A DNA stretch of 64,000 nt, taken from the NCBI RefSeq assembly GCF_034931405.1, contig NZ_JAYGHA010000031.1:12029-76028 (forward strand), read 5' to 3'. Made by a program: the position numbers and the translations under genes. The notes under the pieces are model-generated. The model saw nothing but the letters and a program-made list of their open reading frames with translations, did no database searches and had not been told where the DNA came from. Below are positions 23,423 to 33,400 of this stretch, one piece after another; the stretch's first letter is position 1, and the number at the start of each line of letters is the position of its first letter. This DNA is from RDYJ01 sp034931405. GTDB taxonomy: Bacteria > Cyanobacteriota > Cyanobacteriia > Cyanobacteriales > Nostocaceae.

Positions 23423-23653
23423 ATGTTAAAAGTCAAACCATCCGAAGTTGGGGGGCTGATTCGGGAACTGCGGCTATTAACTGGACTTACACAGGAACAA
23501 TTTGCAGCTAGTTTAGGTGTCACTTATGGCACTATTAACCGTTGGGAAAATGGGCGATCGCAGCCTTCACCCATTGCTATGAAACTTGTTAAGCAGAAGC
23601 TGGAGGAGATGGGGGAACAGGGGAAGGATTTAAGACAGAAGTATTTTAATTAA
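23423..23653 (+). CDS. XRE-family helix-turn-helix regulator
   Basis: I start it at ATG 23423; an in-frame TTG at 23387 would add 12 residues. The 76-aa product is a compact lambda-repressor-like HTH: LIRELRLLTGLTQEQFAASL, then VTYGTINRWENGRSQPSP. It precedes the large methyltransferase gene by 10 nt, like control proteins of restriction-modification systems, and probably regulates the island. Confidence 0.85.
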   Translation: MLKVKPSEVGGLIRELRLLTGLTQEQFAASLGVTYGTINRWENGRSQPSPIAMKLVKQKLEEMGEQGKDLRQKYFN

Positions 23654-23663
23654 AGGTGTCAAA

Positions 23664-26600
23664 ATGCCAGAGCGTTTATTGCAGTTGAATGATTTATCAA
23701 CTTATATTCGTAGTCCTGAGAAAATTGCAGCCCTGTTTCAAAAACTGGGTTATAACGCTGCTATTCAACCTTTAAATATTGAAGATTTACACCTCCCAGC
23801 CCGTAGCACTGAGGCTATTTATGATTCATACCTAATTGCTGACCACGATAACGGCGGTTTGCAAGTATTACTATTTCAACTACATCCTGATGAATGGAGT
23901 TCTAGTAATGCCGTTAGTAGTCGCATGAGAGCGATCGCTAATGTTATCTGTCAACGTGAAACTGAATTTTTATTATTAGCAACTAACAAGGATTTTAACC
24001 AATTAATGTTGGTGAATCCTCGTAAAAATTATGATACTAACCTTAACTTAAAAACTAGCATTCGTAAGTTATTAATTGATGCTATTAATCCTACTAATTA
24101 TGACCGTGACCGATTAGAAGCAATAGCTGTTAGGGGTTTATCGTCACCGGAATTATATAAAGCCCACTGTGAAGCGTTTGATGTTGAGAAGTTAACCAAG
24201 TCTTTCTATAGAGGTTACAAGCAGATATTTGACAAGGTACAGCAAGCTGTCAAGGAAAATAATGATTATCCTTACTTTGCTGATGCTGATAGGTTACATC
24301 AGTTTTCACAGCGTCTGATGGGACGCATTATGTTTTTATATTTCCTCCAGAAGAAAGGATTTTTAGCTAGTGATTATCGGTTTTTGGCTAATCGTTACAG
24401 AGCATTGAAAACTGAACCTGATGAAACAGATTATTATGCAAAAGTATTAGAACCGTTATTTTTTGAAACTCTGAATAAAGACCGTCCTAATTTAGCGCAT
24501 CGTTGGGGTGAGGGACAAATACCTTATCTCAATGGTGGTTTATTTGATAGAGATTATGGTGAGGGAATTAAGGACGCTGCTGGTAGAGAAACACCGGAAA
24601 TAATTACTTTACCTAATTCTTTATTTGACCCTGGAGAACCAGAGAGTATTTTAGGGTTTTTCAATGGCTATAACTTCACGATTGCTGAAAATGTGGCAGG
24701 TGATGAAGATGTAGCAGTTGACCCGGAAATGTTGGGTAAAGTTTTTGAGAATATGTTGGCCGCAGAGGAAAGGGGACAGTCAGGAACGTTTTACACCCCA
24801 CGCGGTATAGTGCAGTTTATGTGTACTGAGGTGTTATCTCGGTATTTGGCAGATGCTACGGGTATGAGTTTGGAGGCTATCAGGGAACTAATTGAACTTG
24901 ACCCTGATTCCCCAGATAGTCAGTTAAAGCAATTACTAACCAAGGAACAAACTAAGCAATTAAAACAGGCATTAAATGAGGTGAAAGTCCTTGACCCGGC
25001 TGTGGGTTCTGGTGCATTTCCTCTAGGAATGATGCAGGTGATTTTGGCTGTATATCAAGTTATCGCTCGTCGCGAGGGTGTACCCATCCAGCGCGGTAGT
25101 TTGGCAATGAGTAAGCTAAAACGCAAAATCATTGCTAACAATCTCTATGGTGTGGACATCAAACCAGAGTCCATAGAAATTGCCAAGTTAAGGATGTGGT
25201 TATCGTTGGTGGTGGATATTCCTGATATTGAGGATGTAGAACCACTGCCAAACCTTGATTATAAGTTAATGTGCGGTGATTCTCTGATTTCTACTATCAA
25301 TGGTGAAAGGTTAATACCTGATCCCACCAAAGAACAGCAGTTGATGTTAGCAGTAACACCGATTCAACAAGCTATTCAACCACTGCTAGAACTGCAACGC
25401 CGTTATTTTGATGCCCAAACTGAAGAAAGATATCAGTTGCGATCGCAGATTTTACAAGCTGAAGCTAATGTGTTTCGCACTGCTGTAAATGACCGTCGCC
25501 AATATTGGGAAGGTAAACAGCAAGAAGTTGAATACAAGGTTAAATCTCTTAAAAAGGTTACTAAGGCATTAGAGAAGGAACAAGCTGATATTGCTACTAA
25601 GTTGGCAGAATTAAATAAGTTTGCTGCTGATGTGGAAAGTGGAGAGCGATCGCTTAATTTCTTCCAATACCATCTGCATTTTAATGATGTGTTCAAGGAT
25701 AAGGGCGGTTTTGATGTGGTGATTGGTAATCCGCCTTATGTGAGGATGGAACAGATTAAAGACTTAAAGCCAGCCTTAGAACAGGAATATGAATGTTATA
25801 CGGGTAGGGCTGATTTATATGTTTATTTCTATGAGCAAGGATTTAGATTGCTGAAACAAAAAGGGCTATTAAGTTATATATCCTCTAACAAGTGGCTTAA
25901 TGCTAATTACGGTACTAATCTTCGTAAACATTTAGCAAATAATTATCAAATTCATAGTATTACTGATTTTGGCGAGTTACCTGTTTTTGATGCTGCTACT
26001 TTCCCTATGATATTTATTGCTTTAAATAATACTATTAAAAAGCAATCTATATTATTTACTCAGGTGAAATCTTTAGAAGCACCTTATCCTGATATTTCTA
26101 CTATTCTTAAAAAACAAGGTCATATCTTACCTGATACTGCTATTCAAGAAGACAAATGGACATTAAATTATCAACAATCAGCTAATATTATTAGTTTACT
26201 TGAATTAAAATTTGCTTCCTTAGATAAATATGTCAATGGTCAAATATATTACGGAATAAAAACTGGGTTTAATAAAGCATTTATTATTGATGAAACTACC
26301 AGAGAACAGCTAATAATAAAGTCTCCAGACTGTAAAGATATGATTAAAAAGATAATATTTGGAGATGATGTTAGAAAATGGCATATAAATTATCAAAACA
26401 AATATTTAATTTATTTGTATCACGGTATAGATACATCAAAAATTAGTGCTGTTATTAACTATTTAAAAACATATAAAGAAAGACTGGAGCAGCGAGCTAC
26501 CAAGCAGAATTGGTACGAATTACAACAACCCCAATTTAAGTATTCAGCTTATTTTTATCAGCCCAAAATAGTATTTCCTGATATAGCTAAGGAAGCAAGA

Positions 26601-26960
26601 TTTACTTTCGATAAAAATGGATTTTATCTTGAAACAACAGTTTTTACAATCATAGGTAACAATTTATATCTTTTGGGAGTTTTAAACTCTAAAATTGTTT
26701 GGAATTACTTATGTCAGAATGCGGCTGTTTTAGGTGATTCTCAAAAAGGAGGACGGTTAAGATTAAAACGCCAATATGTCTCACAAATCCCCATCCCCAC
26801 CGCCCCCGAAGCAGACCGCCTAGCGATAGAAACCCTAGTTCAAAAGTGCCTTGATGCTAAAGGAGTTGGTGTAGAGAAATGGGAGGCGGAAATTGATGAT
26901 AGGGTTGCTCATTTGTATGGGTTGACTGCTGAGGAAATGAAGATTATTAAAGGAGTATAG
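23664..26960 (+). CDS. Large Eco57I-like adenine methyltransferase / type IIG-like restriction enzyme
   Basis: 1098 aa. Residues 1-180 form a domain shared with the sigma factor at 28759 (SPEKIAALFQKLGYN, VLLFQLHPDEW). The N6-adenine methyltransferase core has LDPAVGSGAFPLGMM at about 443 (SAM binding) and NPPYVRMEQ at about 689 (catalytic NPPY). A long helical insertion (560-665) lies between, and a TaqI-C-like target-recognition region follows (800-1070). I do not see a clear PD-(D/E)XK nuclease motif, so it may methylate only, with cutting by partners. Such proteins occur in type IIG, BREX and DISARM-like loci; here the partner is the PLD-SNF2 helicase at 30487. Confidence 0.85.
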   Translation: MPERLLQLNDLSTYIRSPEKIAALFQKLGYNAAIQPLNIEDLHLPARSTEAIYDSYLIADHDNGGLQVLLFQLHPDEWSSSNAVSSRMRAIANVICQRETEFLLLATNKDFNQLMLVNPRKNYDTNLNLKTSIRKLLIDAINPTNYDRDRLEAIAVRGLSSPELYKAHCEAFDVEKLTKSFYRGYKQIFDKVQQAVKENNDYPYFADADRLHQFSQRLMGRIMFLYFLQKKGFLASDYRFLANRYRALKTEPDETDYYAKVLEPLFFETLNKDRPNLAHRWGEGQIPYLNGGLFDRDYGEGIKDAAGRETPEIITLPNSLFDPGEPESILGFFNGYNFTIAENVAGDEDVAVDPEMLGKVFENMLAAEERGQSGTFYTPRGIVQFMCTEVLSRYLADATGMSLEAIRELIELDPDSPDSQLKQLLTKEQTKQLKQALNEVKVLDPAVGSGAFPLGMMQVILAVYQVIARREGVPIQRGSLAMSKLKRKIIANNLYGVDIKPESIEIAKLRMWLSLVVDIPDIEDVEPLPNLDYKLMCGDSLISTINGERLIPDPTKEQQLMLAVTPIQQAIQPLLELQRRYFDAQTEERYQLRSQILQAEANVFRTAVNDRRQYWEGKQQEVEYKVKSLKKVTKALEKEQADIATKLAELNKFAADVESGERSLNFFQYHLHFNDVFKDKGGFDVVIGNPPYVRMEQIKDLKPALEQEYECYTGRADLYVYFYEQGFRLLKQKGLLSYISSNKWLNANYGTNLRKHLANNYQIHSITDFGELPVFDAATFPMIFIALNNTIKKQSILFTQVKSLEAPYPDISTILKKQGHILPDTAIQEDKWTLNYQQSANIISLLELKFASLDKYVNGQIYYGIKTGFNKAFIIDETTREQLIIKSPDCKDMIKKIIFGDDVRKWHINYQNKYLIYLYHGIDTSKISAVINYLKTYKERLEQRATKQNWYELQQPQFKYSAYFYQPKIVFPDIAKEARFTFDKNGFYLETTVFTIIGNNLYLLGVLNSKIVWNYLCQNAAVLGDSQKGGRLRLKRQYVSQIPIPTAPEADRLAIETLVQKCLDAKGVGVEKWEAEIDDRVAHLYGLTAEEMKIIKGV

Positions 26961-26963
26961 CTT

Positions 26964-27785
26964 ATGCAATATATAGAACATCAAGTTGGTGAATTAATTG
27001 TTAGTCAGCGTAAGGATGATGGTTATATTAACGCAACAAAGTTAACTAGAGCTTATGAGTTACAAACTCTAATAAAGAGAAATCCAAATAGTTGGTTTGA
27101 AAAAGATAGAACTCATGAATTTTTAAACTTACTACACAACAAGACAGGAATTGAGATTTATGACCTAGTTCAAAAAAAGGGAGAAGGTAAAGATAGAGAG
27201 ATTTGGATTCATCCCAACCTTGCTATATCTTTTGCGATGTGGCTATCACCTGAATTTGAAATGATGGTTTCTGAGTGGGTACAGCAGTGGCTTTTAAAAG
27301 GTCAAACTCCCACTAATTCAGAACCACTAATTTTACATCCTTATCAGCGTGCTTGGTATGAACGTTTAAAATTATTTGAGCAAAATACTAAATTACCCAA
27401 AGGAACGTGGTGTGTTTTTGAGGAAATAGCTAAATTAATGAGAAACTTAGAAGCCAAAAAAATAGTTTTACATGATAAAGCAACCATTGATATTTCAGTA
27501 GGTTCAGCATGGTGTTATTGGCTAAAAGAAGAAAAAAAATATGATACTTCTACTTTAAAAAAATATCCTCACTGGTATCCAGATAGTAGAGGTGAACAAC
27601 CTGCTAATGTTTATCCTTATGAATTACTAGGAACATTTCATCAATGGTTAGAAGAAACTTATATTCCTGATAAGTTCCCCGCGTATGTTAGAAAATACGT
27701 TAGTCCAGAAGAATGTAAGTTAATTTCAGAAGCTATTGGTTGTGAAGTTAAACCAATTAATAGAAGACTTAAACCCAGTAGCTAA
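26964..27785 (+). CDS. KilA-N domain protein
   Basis: 273 aa, starting 4 nt after the methyltransferase. The N-terminal half is a KilA-N DNA-binding domain: DDGYINATKLTRAYELQ, WFEKDRTHEFLNLL, GKDREIWIHPNLAISFAMWL. This domain is typical of phage and plasmid regulatory or anti-repressor proteins. The C-terminal half (from about 125) is a separate unknown domain ending KPINRRLKPSS. Position inside the island suggests either a regulator or a phage-sensing component. Confidence 0.85.
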   Translation: MQYIEHQVGELIVSQRKDDGYINATKLTRAYELQTLIKRNPNSWFEKDRTHEFLNLLHNKTGIEIYDLVQKKGEGKDREIWIHPNLAISFAMWLSPEFEMMVSEWVQQWLLKGQTPTNSEPLILHPYQRAWYERLKLFEQNTKLPKGTWCVFEEIAKLMRNLEAKKIVLHDKATIDISVGSAWCYWLKEEKKYDTSTLKKYPHWYPDSRGEQPANVYPYELLGTFHQWLEETYIPDKFPAYVRKYVSPEECKLISEAIGCEVKPINRRLKPSS

Positions 27786-27791
27786 ACATAA

Positions 27792-28202
27792 ATGGTGGTA
27801 AATATGAATTTACAACAAACCCAAGTCCAAATTTATCAACTAAAACAACAAATGGCTTTAATCCTAGATAACCCCAAATCAGTGAAGCTACAAGTCAAAA
27901 ATATCAGCTTAATTCAAAAACAGCTACGAGCAATTAAAAAAGAGGTAAATTTAGCTATTCGAGAAATTAATCAAGAAGCTACACAAACGACCCCTGATAG
28001 TATCATCTCTGTTGGTTTGGATTTATTTGGTAAACGCAAATTAGCAGGTCAATTAAGACAAAGTACCAGAAGGGCTATTCAGTCAGAGAAAATTAGCGTG
28101 AGACAACCTTATATGGATGTTAAAGATTATATTGATCAGGTGCTTTTAGAAGGGGATAAATTGAAGCTGCAAGCAGAACAGTATTTGTCTTTATATTCAT
28201 AA
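27792..28202 (+). CDS. Helical hypothetical protein, 136 aa
   Basis: Begins 7 nt after the KilA-N gene; ATG 27804 is an alternative start. Almost entirely helical with Gln- and Lys-rich heptads (LQQTQVQIYQLKQQM), so a coiled-coil dimer is likely. No domain recognised. It is co-transcribed with the island genes. Confidence 0.6.
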   Translation: MVVNMNLQQTQVQIYQLKQQMALILDNPKSVKLQVKNISLIQKQLRAIKKEVNLAIREINQEATQTTPDSIISVGLDLFGKRKLAGQLRQSTRRAIQSEKISVRQPYMDVKDYIDQVLLEGDKLKLQAEQYLSLYS

Positions 28203-28229
28203 TGAAATAATTTTTTAGGCTTAATAGAT

Positions 28230-28694
28230 ATGGAAGCTCAACAAACAAGAAACTGTCCTCAATGTCAAAAAGAAATAGTTAGCCTTAACTCTGGAAAATT
28301 AATTTGTCGTTCCTGTGGATGGACAAGTGCAAAAAGCAACCCAGTAGTTGCTAAAAGTACAAACCAAAGTCAAGAAAATGAACAGCAACCTAAAAAATTA
28401 ATAGCTCAGGTTAACACTGAAGAAACCAACAACTCTGAATTTAGACCTAAAAATAATGGCTTATATTCTAATCGGAGTCTTTCATCAGCAGGAAAGTTAT
28501 TTTTTTCTGTTGGTTTATTGATTATGATGGGTGGCTTTATTAAATTTGAAACTACTGTTTGTGAGAGCAGTGAATATTCATTTTCTTCAAGATGCACTCA
28601 TAATATAGGCTTACTTAATGACAAATCTAATTTCATTAATATAGGTGGTTTTTTATTTTTAGGTGGTTGTGTATTAATGGCTACTAATAAATGA
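28230..28694 (+). CDS. Zinc-ribbon protein with two membrane segments, 154 aa
   Basis: An N-terminal zinc ribbon (CPQCQKEI, then ICRSCGW) is followed by a polar Asn/Gln-rich linker, and two hydrophobic segments at about 87-102 and 135-150, separated by a short loop with two Cys. Ribbon-plus-membrane proteins of this kind are common and of unknown function. It lies between island genes on the same strand but could be a passenger. Confidence 0.65.
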   Translation: MEAQQTRNCPQCQKEIVSLNSGKLICRSCGWTSAKSNPVVAKSTNQSQENEQQPKKLIAQVNTEETNNSEFRPKNNGLYSNRSLSSAGKLFFSVGLLIMMGGFIKFETTVCESSEYSFSSRCTHNIGLLNDKSNFINIGGFLFLGGCVLMATNK

Positions 28695-28758
28695 GCTAAT
28701 TTTTATATTCTGAAATTTACAATGCAATTATTTAATATCCAAGGAGGTGAGCAATTTA

Positions 28759-30456
28759 ATGAAAACTCTTAGCTGGCAAGATTTAGAAAATATCAAAACC
28801 CCCGAATCTATCTCAGGTTTATTTGGCAAACTTGGTTACAATACCTGCTGTGAACCTGCTGATGCTAACGACTTAGGACTTTCCCAAACTAATCAAGAAA
28901 TCATTGACACAGTTTATCTAATTGCTAAACAGGGAGATTCTGATTTACAGGTATTTTTCTTTCAACTTAACCCCGCTTGCTGGGCTAATGAAAACAATGC
29001 GATCGCACATCTAAAATCCATTGCTCAAAGTTTATGTAAACGTCCTGGGTACTTCCTGATTGTAGGCATGGTAAATTACCAGAAATTATTATTGTTAAGT
29101 CCTTTCAAGAGTTTTAACGCTCAAATGGAATTAGAGATTGGCACTCGTCAAATTCTCATTGACTTAAAATCTATCAGTTTATATGATTTAAGTTTACTCC
29201 GAAGGATAGCAGCGCATAACCTAGACCCCAAAAGTTTATATCAAACACAGCATAAAGTTTTATTAAATGCTCAAAAATTAGGTATTGGCAAAGAAGAGAA
29301 AAAAGCTAATAGAAACAGAGATACCGTTAGGGATTACCTAGTTGCTATTGGTAAAACCAAGTTATTAAAACCAGAAGATGAAATACTTTTATCACGTAAA
29401 ATTATCAGGTTAAATGAACTAGAAGAATCTTACATTATTCTTTGTGAACTTCTGAATAGAGTGCCTACAAATAGTGAATGGGCAGACATAAATAATCTCA
29501 GCATTTCCAGATTATATGATGAATTAGCGGTAGGTTATGCTGCTAAAAATAAATTAGTAGAATCAAATCTCAGATTAGTTGTATCAATTGCCAAAAGATA
29601 TCAGGATAGAGGTTTAGATTTATTAGACTTAATTCAAGAAGGCAACTTAGGCTTAATTAAAGCAGCAGAAAAGTTTGACCCAACTAAAGGTAATTGCTTC
29701 TCAACCTATGCAACTTGGTGGATTAAACAAGCAATTAGAAGAGATATATGTAACTCTTCACGCTTGATTCGGATTCCGGTTCATTTTTGGGGTAGATTAC
29801 ATGAAATTAAAAAAGCAGAACGAGCATTAGTTAAACAAGGAGTATCTAACTTCACTGTCAATGATATAGCTAATTATTTAGAAAAACCTATAGAAGAAAT
29901 TTTATTTACCATAAAAACTTTCTACAATCCAATTTCCTGGAATGCTCTTATAGCTAATTCCGAAGATATGAGTTTAGAAGATATTATTTCTGACTCTCAA
30001 GAATCTATAGAGACAGAGCTTATTAATTCAATGACAGTAGAGGAATTGTTAGCTCATCTCAGCCCTAAAGAAGCAGATATACTTAAACAACGCCACGGTA
30101 TTGAAGATGGAAATCCTAAGTCACTACAAGAAATTGGTAATCAATATAATCTAACACGAGAACGAGTGAGACAAATTGAAGACAAGGCTATTAAAAAAAT
30201 CAGAAACCAGTATTATAAATATGAGTTTCAACCTGAACCAAAAATTTTAAATCCTGAACCCAAAGTCCATTATCAGCAACAATCAGTGAAAAATTTATTG
30301 AATGATGATGACTGTAAAAATAAAATTAAAGTTTTTAGACGTTGCCCTGGCTTTAGTAACACAAAAATAATTTGTGCAATTTGGAATGTTACTGAAGATT
30401 GTCCAGGCTTTGCAGAAGCCCAAAATCAGTTTTATAAAATCATAGAAACGCTTTAA
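28759..30456 (+). CDS. Sigma-70 factor fused to a methyltransferase-type N-terminal domain
   Basis: The start is ATG 28759, preceded by a near-perfect ribosome site AAGGAGGTGA; GTG 28747 lies in that site. Residues 1-180 match the N-terminus of the 23664-26960 methyltransferase: SISGLFGKLGYN, VFFFQLNPACW, a Cys-Lys-Arg segment, GTRQILIDLKSI and LDPKSLYQTQHKVL. The rest is a full sigma-70 protein with region 1.2 (DTVRDYLVAIGKTKLL), region 2 (NLRLVVSIAKRYQDRGLDLL; YATWWIKQAIRR), region 3, and region 4 (LSPKEADILKQRHG; LTRERVRQIEDKAIKKI). It resembles cyanobacterial group 2 sigma factors. A 60-residue tail carries two CPGF motifs. Such a fusion is new to me and suggests transcription control tied to the defence island. 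Confidence 0.85.
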   Translation: MKTLSWQDLENIKTPESISGLFGKLGYNTCCEPADANDLGLSQTNQEIIDTVYLIAKQGDSDLQVFFFQLNPACWANENNAIAHLKSIAQSLCKRPGYFLIVGMVNYQKLLLLSPFKSFNAQMELEIGTRQILIDLKSISLYDLSLLRRIAAHNLDPKSLYQTQHKVLLNAQKLGIGKEEKKANRNRDTVRDYLVAIGKTKLLKPEDEILLSRKIIRLNELEESYIILCELLNRVPTNSEWADINNLSISRLYDELAVGYAAKNKLVESNLRLVVSIAKRYQDRGLDLLDLIQEGNLGLIKAAEKFDPTKGNCFSTYATWWIKQAIRRDICNSSRLIRIPVHFWGRLHEIKKAERALVKQGVSNFTVNDIANYLEKPIEEILFTIKTFYNPISWNALIANSEDMSLEDIISDSQESIETELINSMTVEELLAHLSPKEADILKQRHGIEDGNPKSLQEIGNQYNLTRERVRQIEDKAIKKIRNQYYKYEFQPEPKILNPEPKVHYQQQSVKNLLNDDDCKNKIKVFRRCPGFSNTKIICAIWNVTEDCPGFAEAQNQFYKIIETL

Positions 30457-30486
30457 TTTATCAGCAAACAATTATTATTTTGAATT

Positions 30487-33400
30487 ATGCTACCAGACTA
30501 CATAGACAACTCCCACCACACCCTACAAAATGTCCTTGAAACCATCATCAAGGATGAAAGACAGCTTACCCTTGATATCGCCACCGGATTCTTCCGCATT
30601 GAGGCATGGGTAAGATTAGAAACTGCAATGAACCAACTCACAGGTTTTCGTTTACTGCTGGGACGTGACCCCACCATTAGACCAGGGGAGAGCGATCGCA
30701 TTGACCTAATCCGTTACTTCAAAAAAGAACTCTACAAAGAAATAGATGAAAAACCCCTACTTTCTGAATACCAACAACAAATAGAACGATTGATAGCCTA
30801 CTTACAAAGGGATGATGTACAGGTCAGGTTATTTGGTGAACATGGAGAAAAACAATTTCTTCACGCCAAAGCCTATATTTTTGATAATTACAGTATCGTC
30901 GGTTCATCCAACTTCACCCCAGCCGGTTTAGAAGGTAATACCGAGCTAAACATAATCAACAAAATTGGGGCGATCGCTCAAGACCTCAGACATAACTGGT
31001 TTGAAAACTTCTGGAAAGACCCTAGCGTTGACCTTGACTACAAAGCCAAATTAATTGATGCCCTGAATGCTTCCAAATTTGGCAGTAAGGCATATACACC
31101 CTATCAGATATTTCTCAAGGTATTATACGAACTATTTAAGGATGATACTATCATTGGTCAAGGTAGTACATTATTAGAACTAGCAAGTTTCCAACAAGAA
31201 GGATTTGAAAGAGCAGTCAAACTAATTGAAAAACACCGGGGTTGCATGATTGCAGATGCAGTGGGACTTGGTAAAACATTTATTGGATTGAGGTTAATAG
31301 AACATTATCTAATAAAACTGAGAAAACCAGGCGGTTCTGTTCCCCGTGCCTTAGTCATTTGTCCTGCACAACTGCGGGATTTAGTATGGCATAAAAAACT
31401 AGATGACTTTGGTATCAAAGCTGATATAGTTTCTCATGAAGAAATCAGCCGTGATCACTTTGATATTTCTAGATATAATCGTCATGACATCGTGGTAGTT
31501 GATGAATCCCATAATTTTAGGAATAGTGCCACTAATCGCTATCGTAATTTATTAAAATTAGTTAATAGTGGTAAACGTAGTAAACGCATAGCTTTGTTAA
31601 CTGCTACACCGATTAATACTAGCATTTATGACCTTTATCATCAGATTTTATTATTGACCCGTGGTAGTGAAACCTATTATCGAGAATGGGAAATTTCCAA
31701 TCTCAAAACCTATTTTAAAGCATTGTCTAAAGGTGGTATTGAGATTACAGAACTGTTGATGCAAACAATGGTCAGACGCAGCAGACAAGATGTAATCAGA
31801 AGACAAGCCGCAGGTGAAGAAATTCGCATTAATGGCAAACTAATTAAATTCCCCAAACGCCAATTAGAAAATTTTACCTATAGCTTTGAAAGTAACTTTG
31901 CTGGTTTATATGCTAACATCGGTAATCAAATTGATAACTTAACTTTATCACCCTATAATCTTAAACTCTTCAAAAAGAAAAAACAAAAAGATGATGAGTA
32001 TCAAATTAAACGAAGCGATGCTTTAGTAGCTCTACAAAAATCATTATATCTCAAAAGATTTGAAAGTTCATTGATTGCATTTAAACGTAGTATCACAAAC
32101 CAAAGAAATTTTCAGTCTAAATTCTATGAAATCCTTACACAAAAAGGTAAACTATTAGATAGTAAAAACTTCCGTAACCTACTTTTAGTAATTGAAGATG
32201 AAGACGAGAATACAACAGTTAATGATATTATTGAATCCCTAGAAGAAATTGATATTACTAGCTACGATATCAACCAACTAGAACATCAAATTAAAGTTGA
32301 CTTGGCAATTTTAAATAATATCATTGATGTTTTGAATAAAATTGAAAACTCAGCAGCCGATCATGTAGACTATGACCGGAAACTAATAGCATTTAAGGAA
32401 CTACTGAAAAACCAACTATCAGGACAGAAAATATTAGTATTTAGCTACTTCAAAGATACAGCTAATTACTTACATCAAGAACTTAAAAAAGACATAGCAT
32501 GGTTATCAGCAATGGCAGTTGATGGACATGAACCAGTGATTAAACTTTTAACTGGTGACAGTCCTGGTAAATTACGAGAAGAAACAGTCAAGCATTTTTC
32601 ACCTAAAGCCAATGCTCAAGACACTGAAGAATTAGCCACACTGCTAGAAAATCAAATTGATATTCTCATCTGTACAGACGTGCTTTCAGAAGGTCAAAAC
32701 CTCCAAGATGCCGGGGTGTTAGTAAACTATGATTTACATTGGAATCCAGTCAGAATGATTCAGAGGGCAGGACGGATTGACCGTTTAGGCACTGATTATG
32801 AAGAACTGTTTATTTACAACTGCTTCCCAGAACAGGGTTTAGAGGATTTACTAAATTTAGTCGGAAGATTACAAGAACGTATTGCTAATATTGACCGTGA
32901 GGTAGGTTTAGACGGTAGTGTACTAGGTGAAATAATTTCTGAAAAATCCCTAGAAGAATTATATCGTCTGAAGATGGCTGAAACCGACGCTGAGAAACAG
33001 GCCATTTTGGAAGAATTGGAATTAGTTAGTGATTTGGTGTCATTGGATGAAATGAGATTACCGTTACTGGAGTTTTTACAACAGGCCAGTAAAGAACTAA
33101 TTGAAGATATACCCTTTGGGATTCACAGCACCTCAACTAAAAACATTACTCACCCTGATATTAATGATGGTGGTATATTCTTTGCTTTCCGTACTGGGGA
33201 TAAAAACTTTTGGCACTTTTACCCACGCATTCAAGGGGTTATTTCTTTAGACCCCAGTAGACTAATTAGCGATAAACGCACTATCTTTAACTGGCTCAAA
33301 TGCCAAGAATCAGACTTTCCTAATCCAGATGAGCTATTACCAGTTCCCTTTGATAACAGAATCTTTGGGGTTTTAGATAGGGCAGTTAATAATCTGTTGA

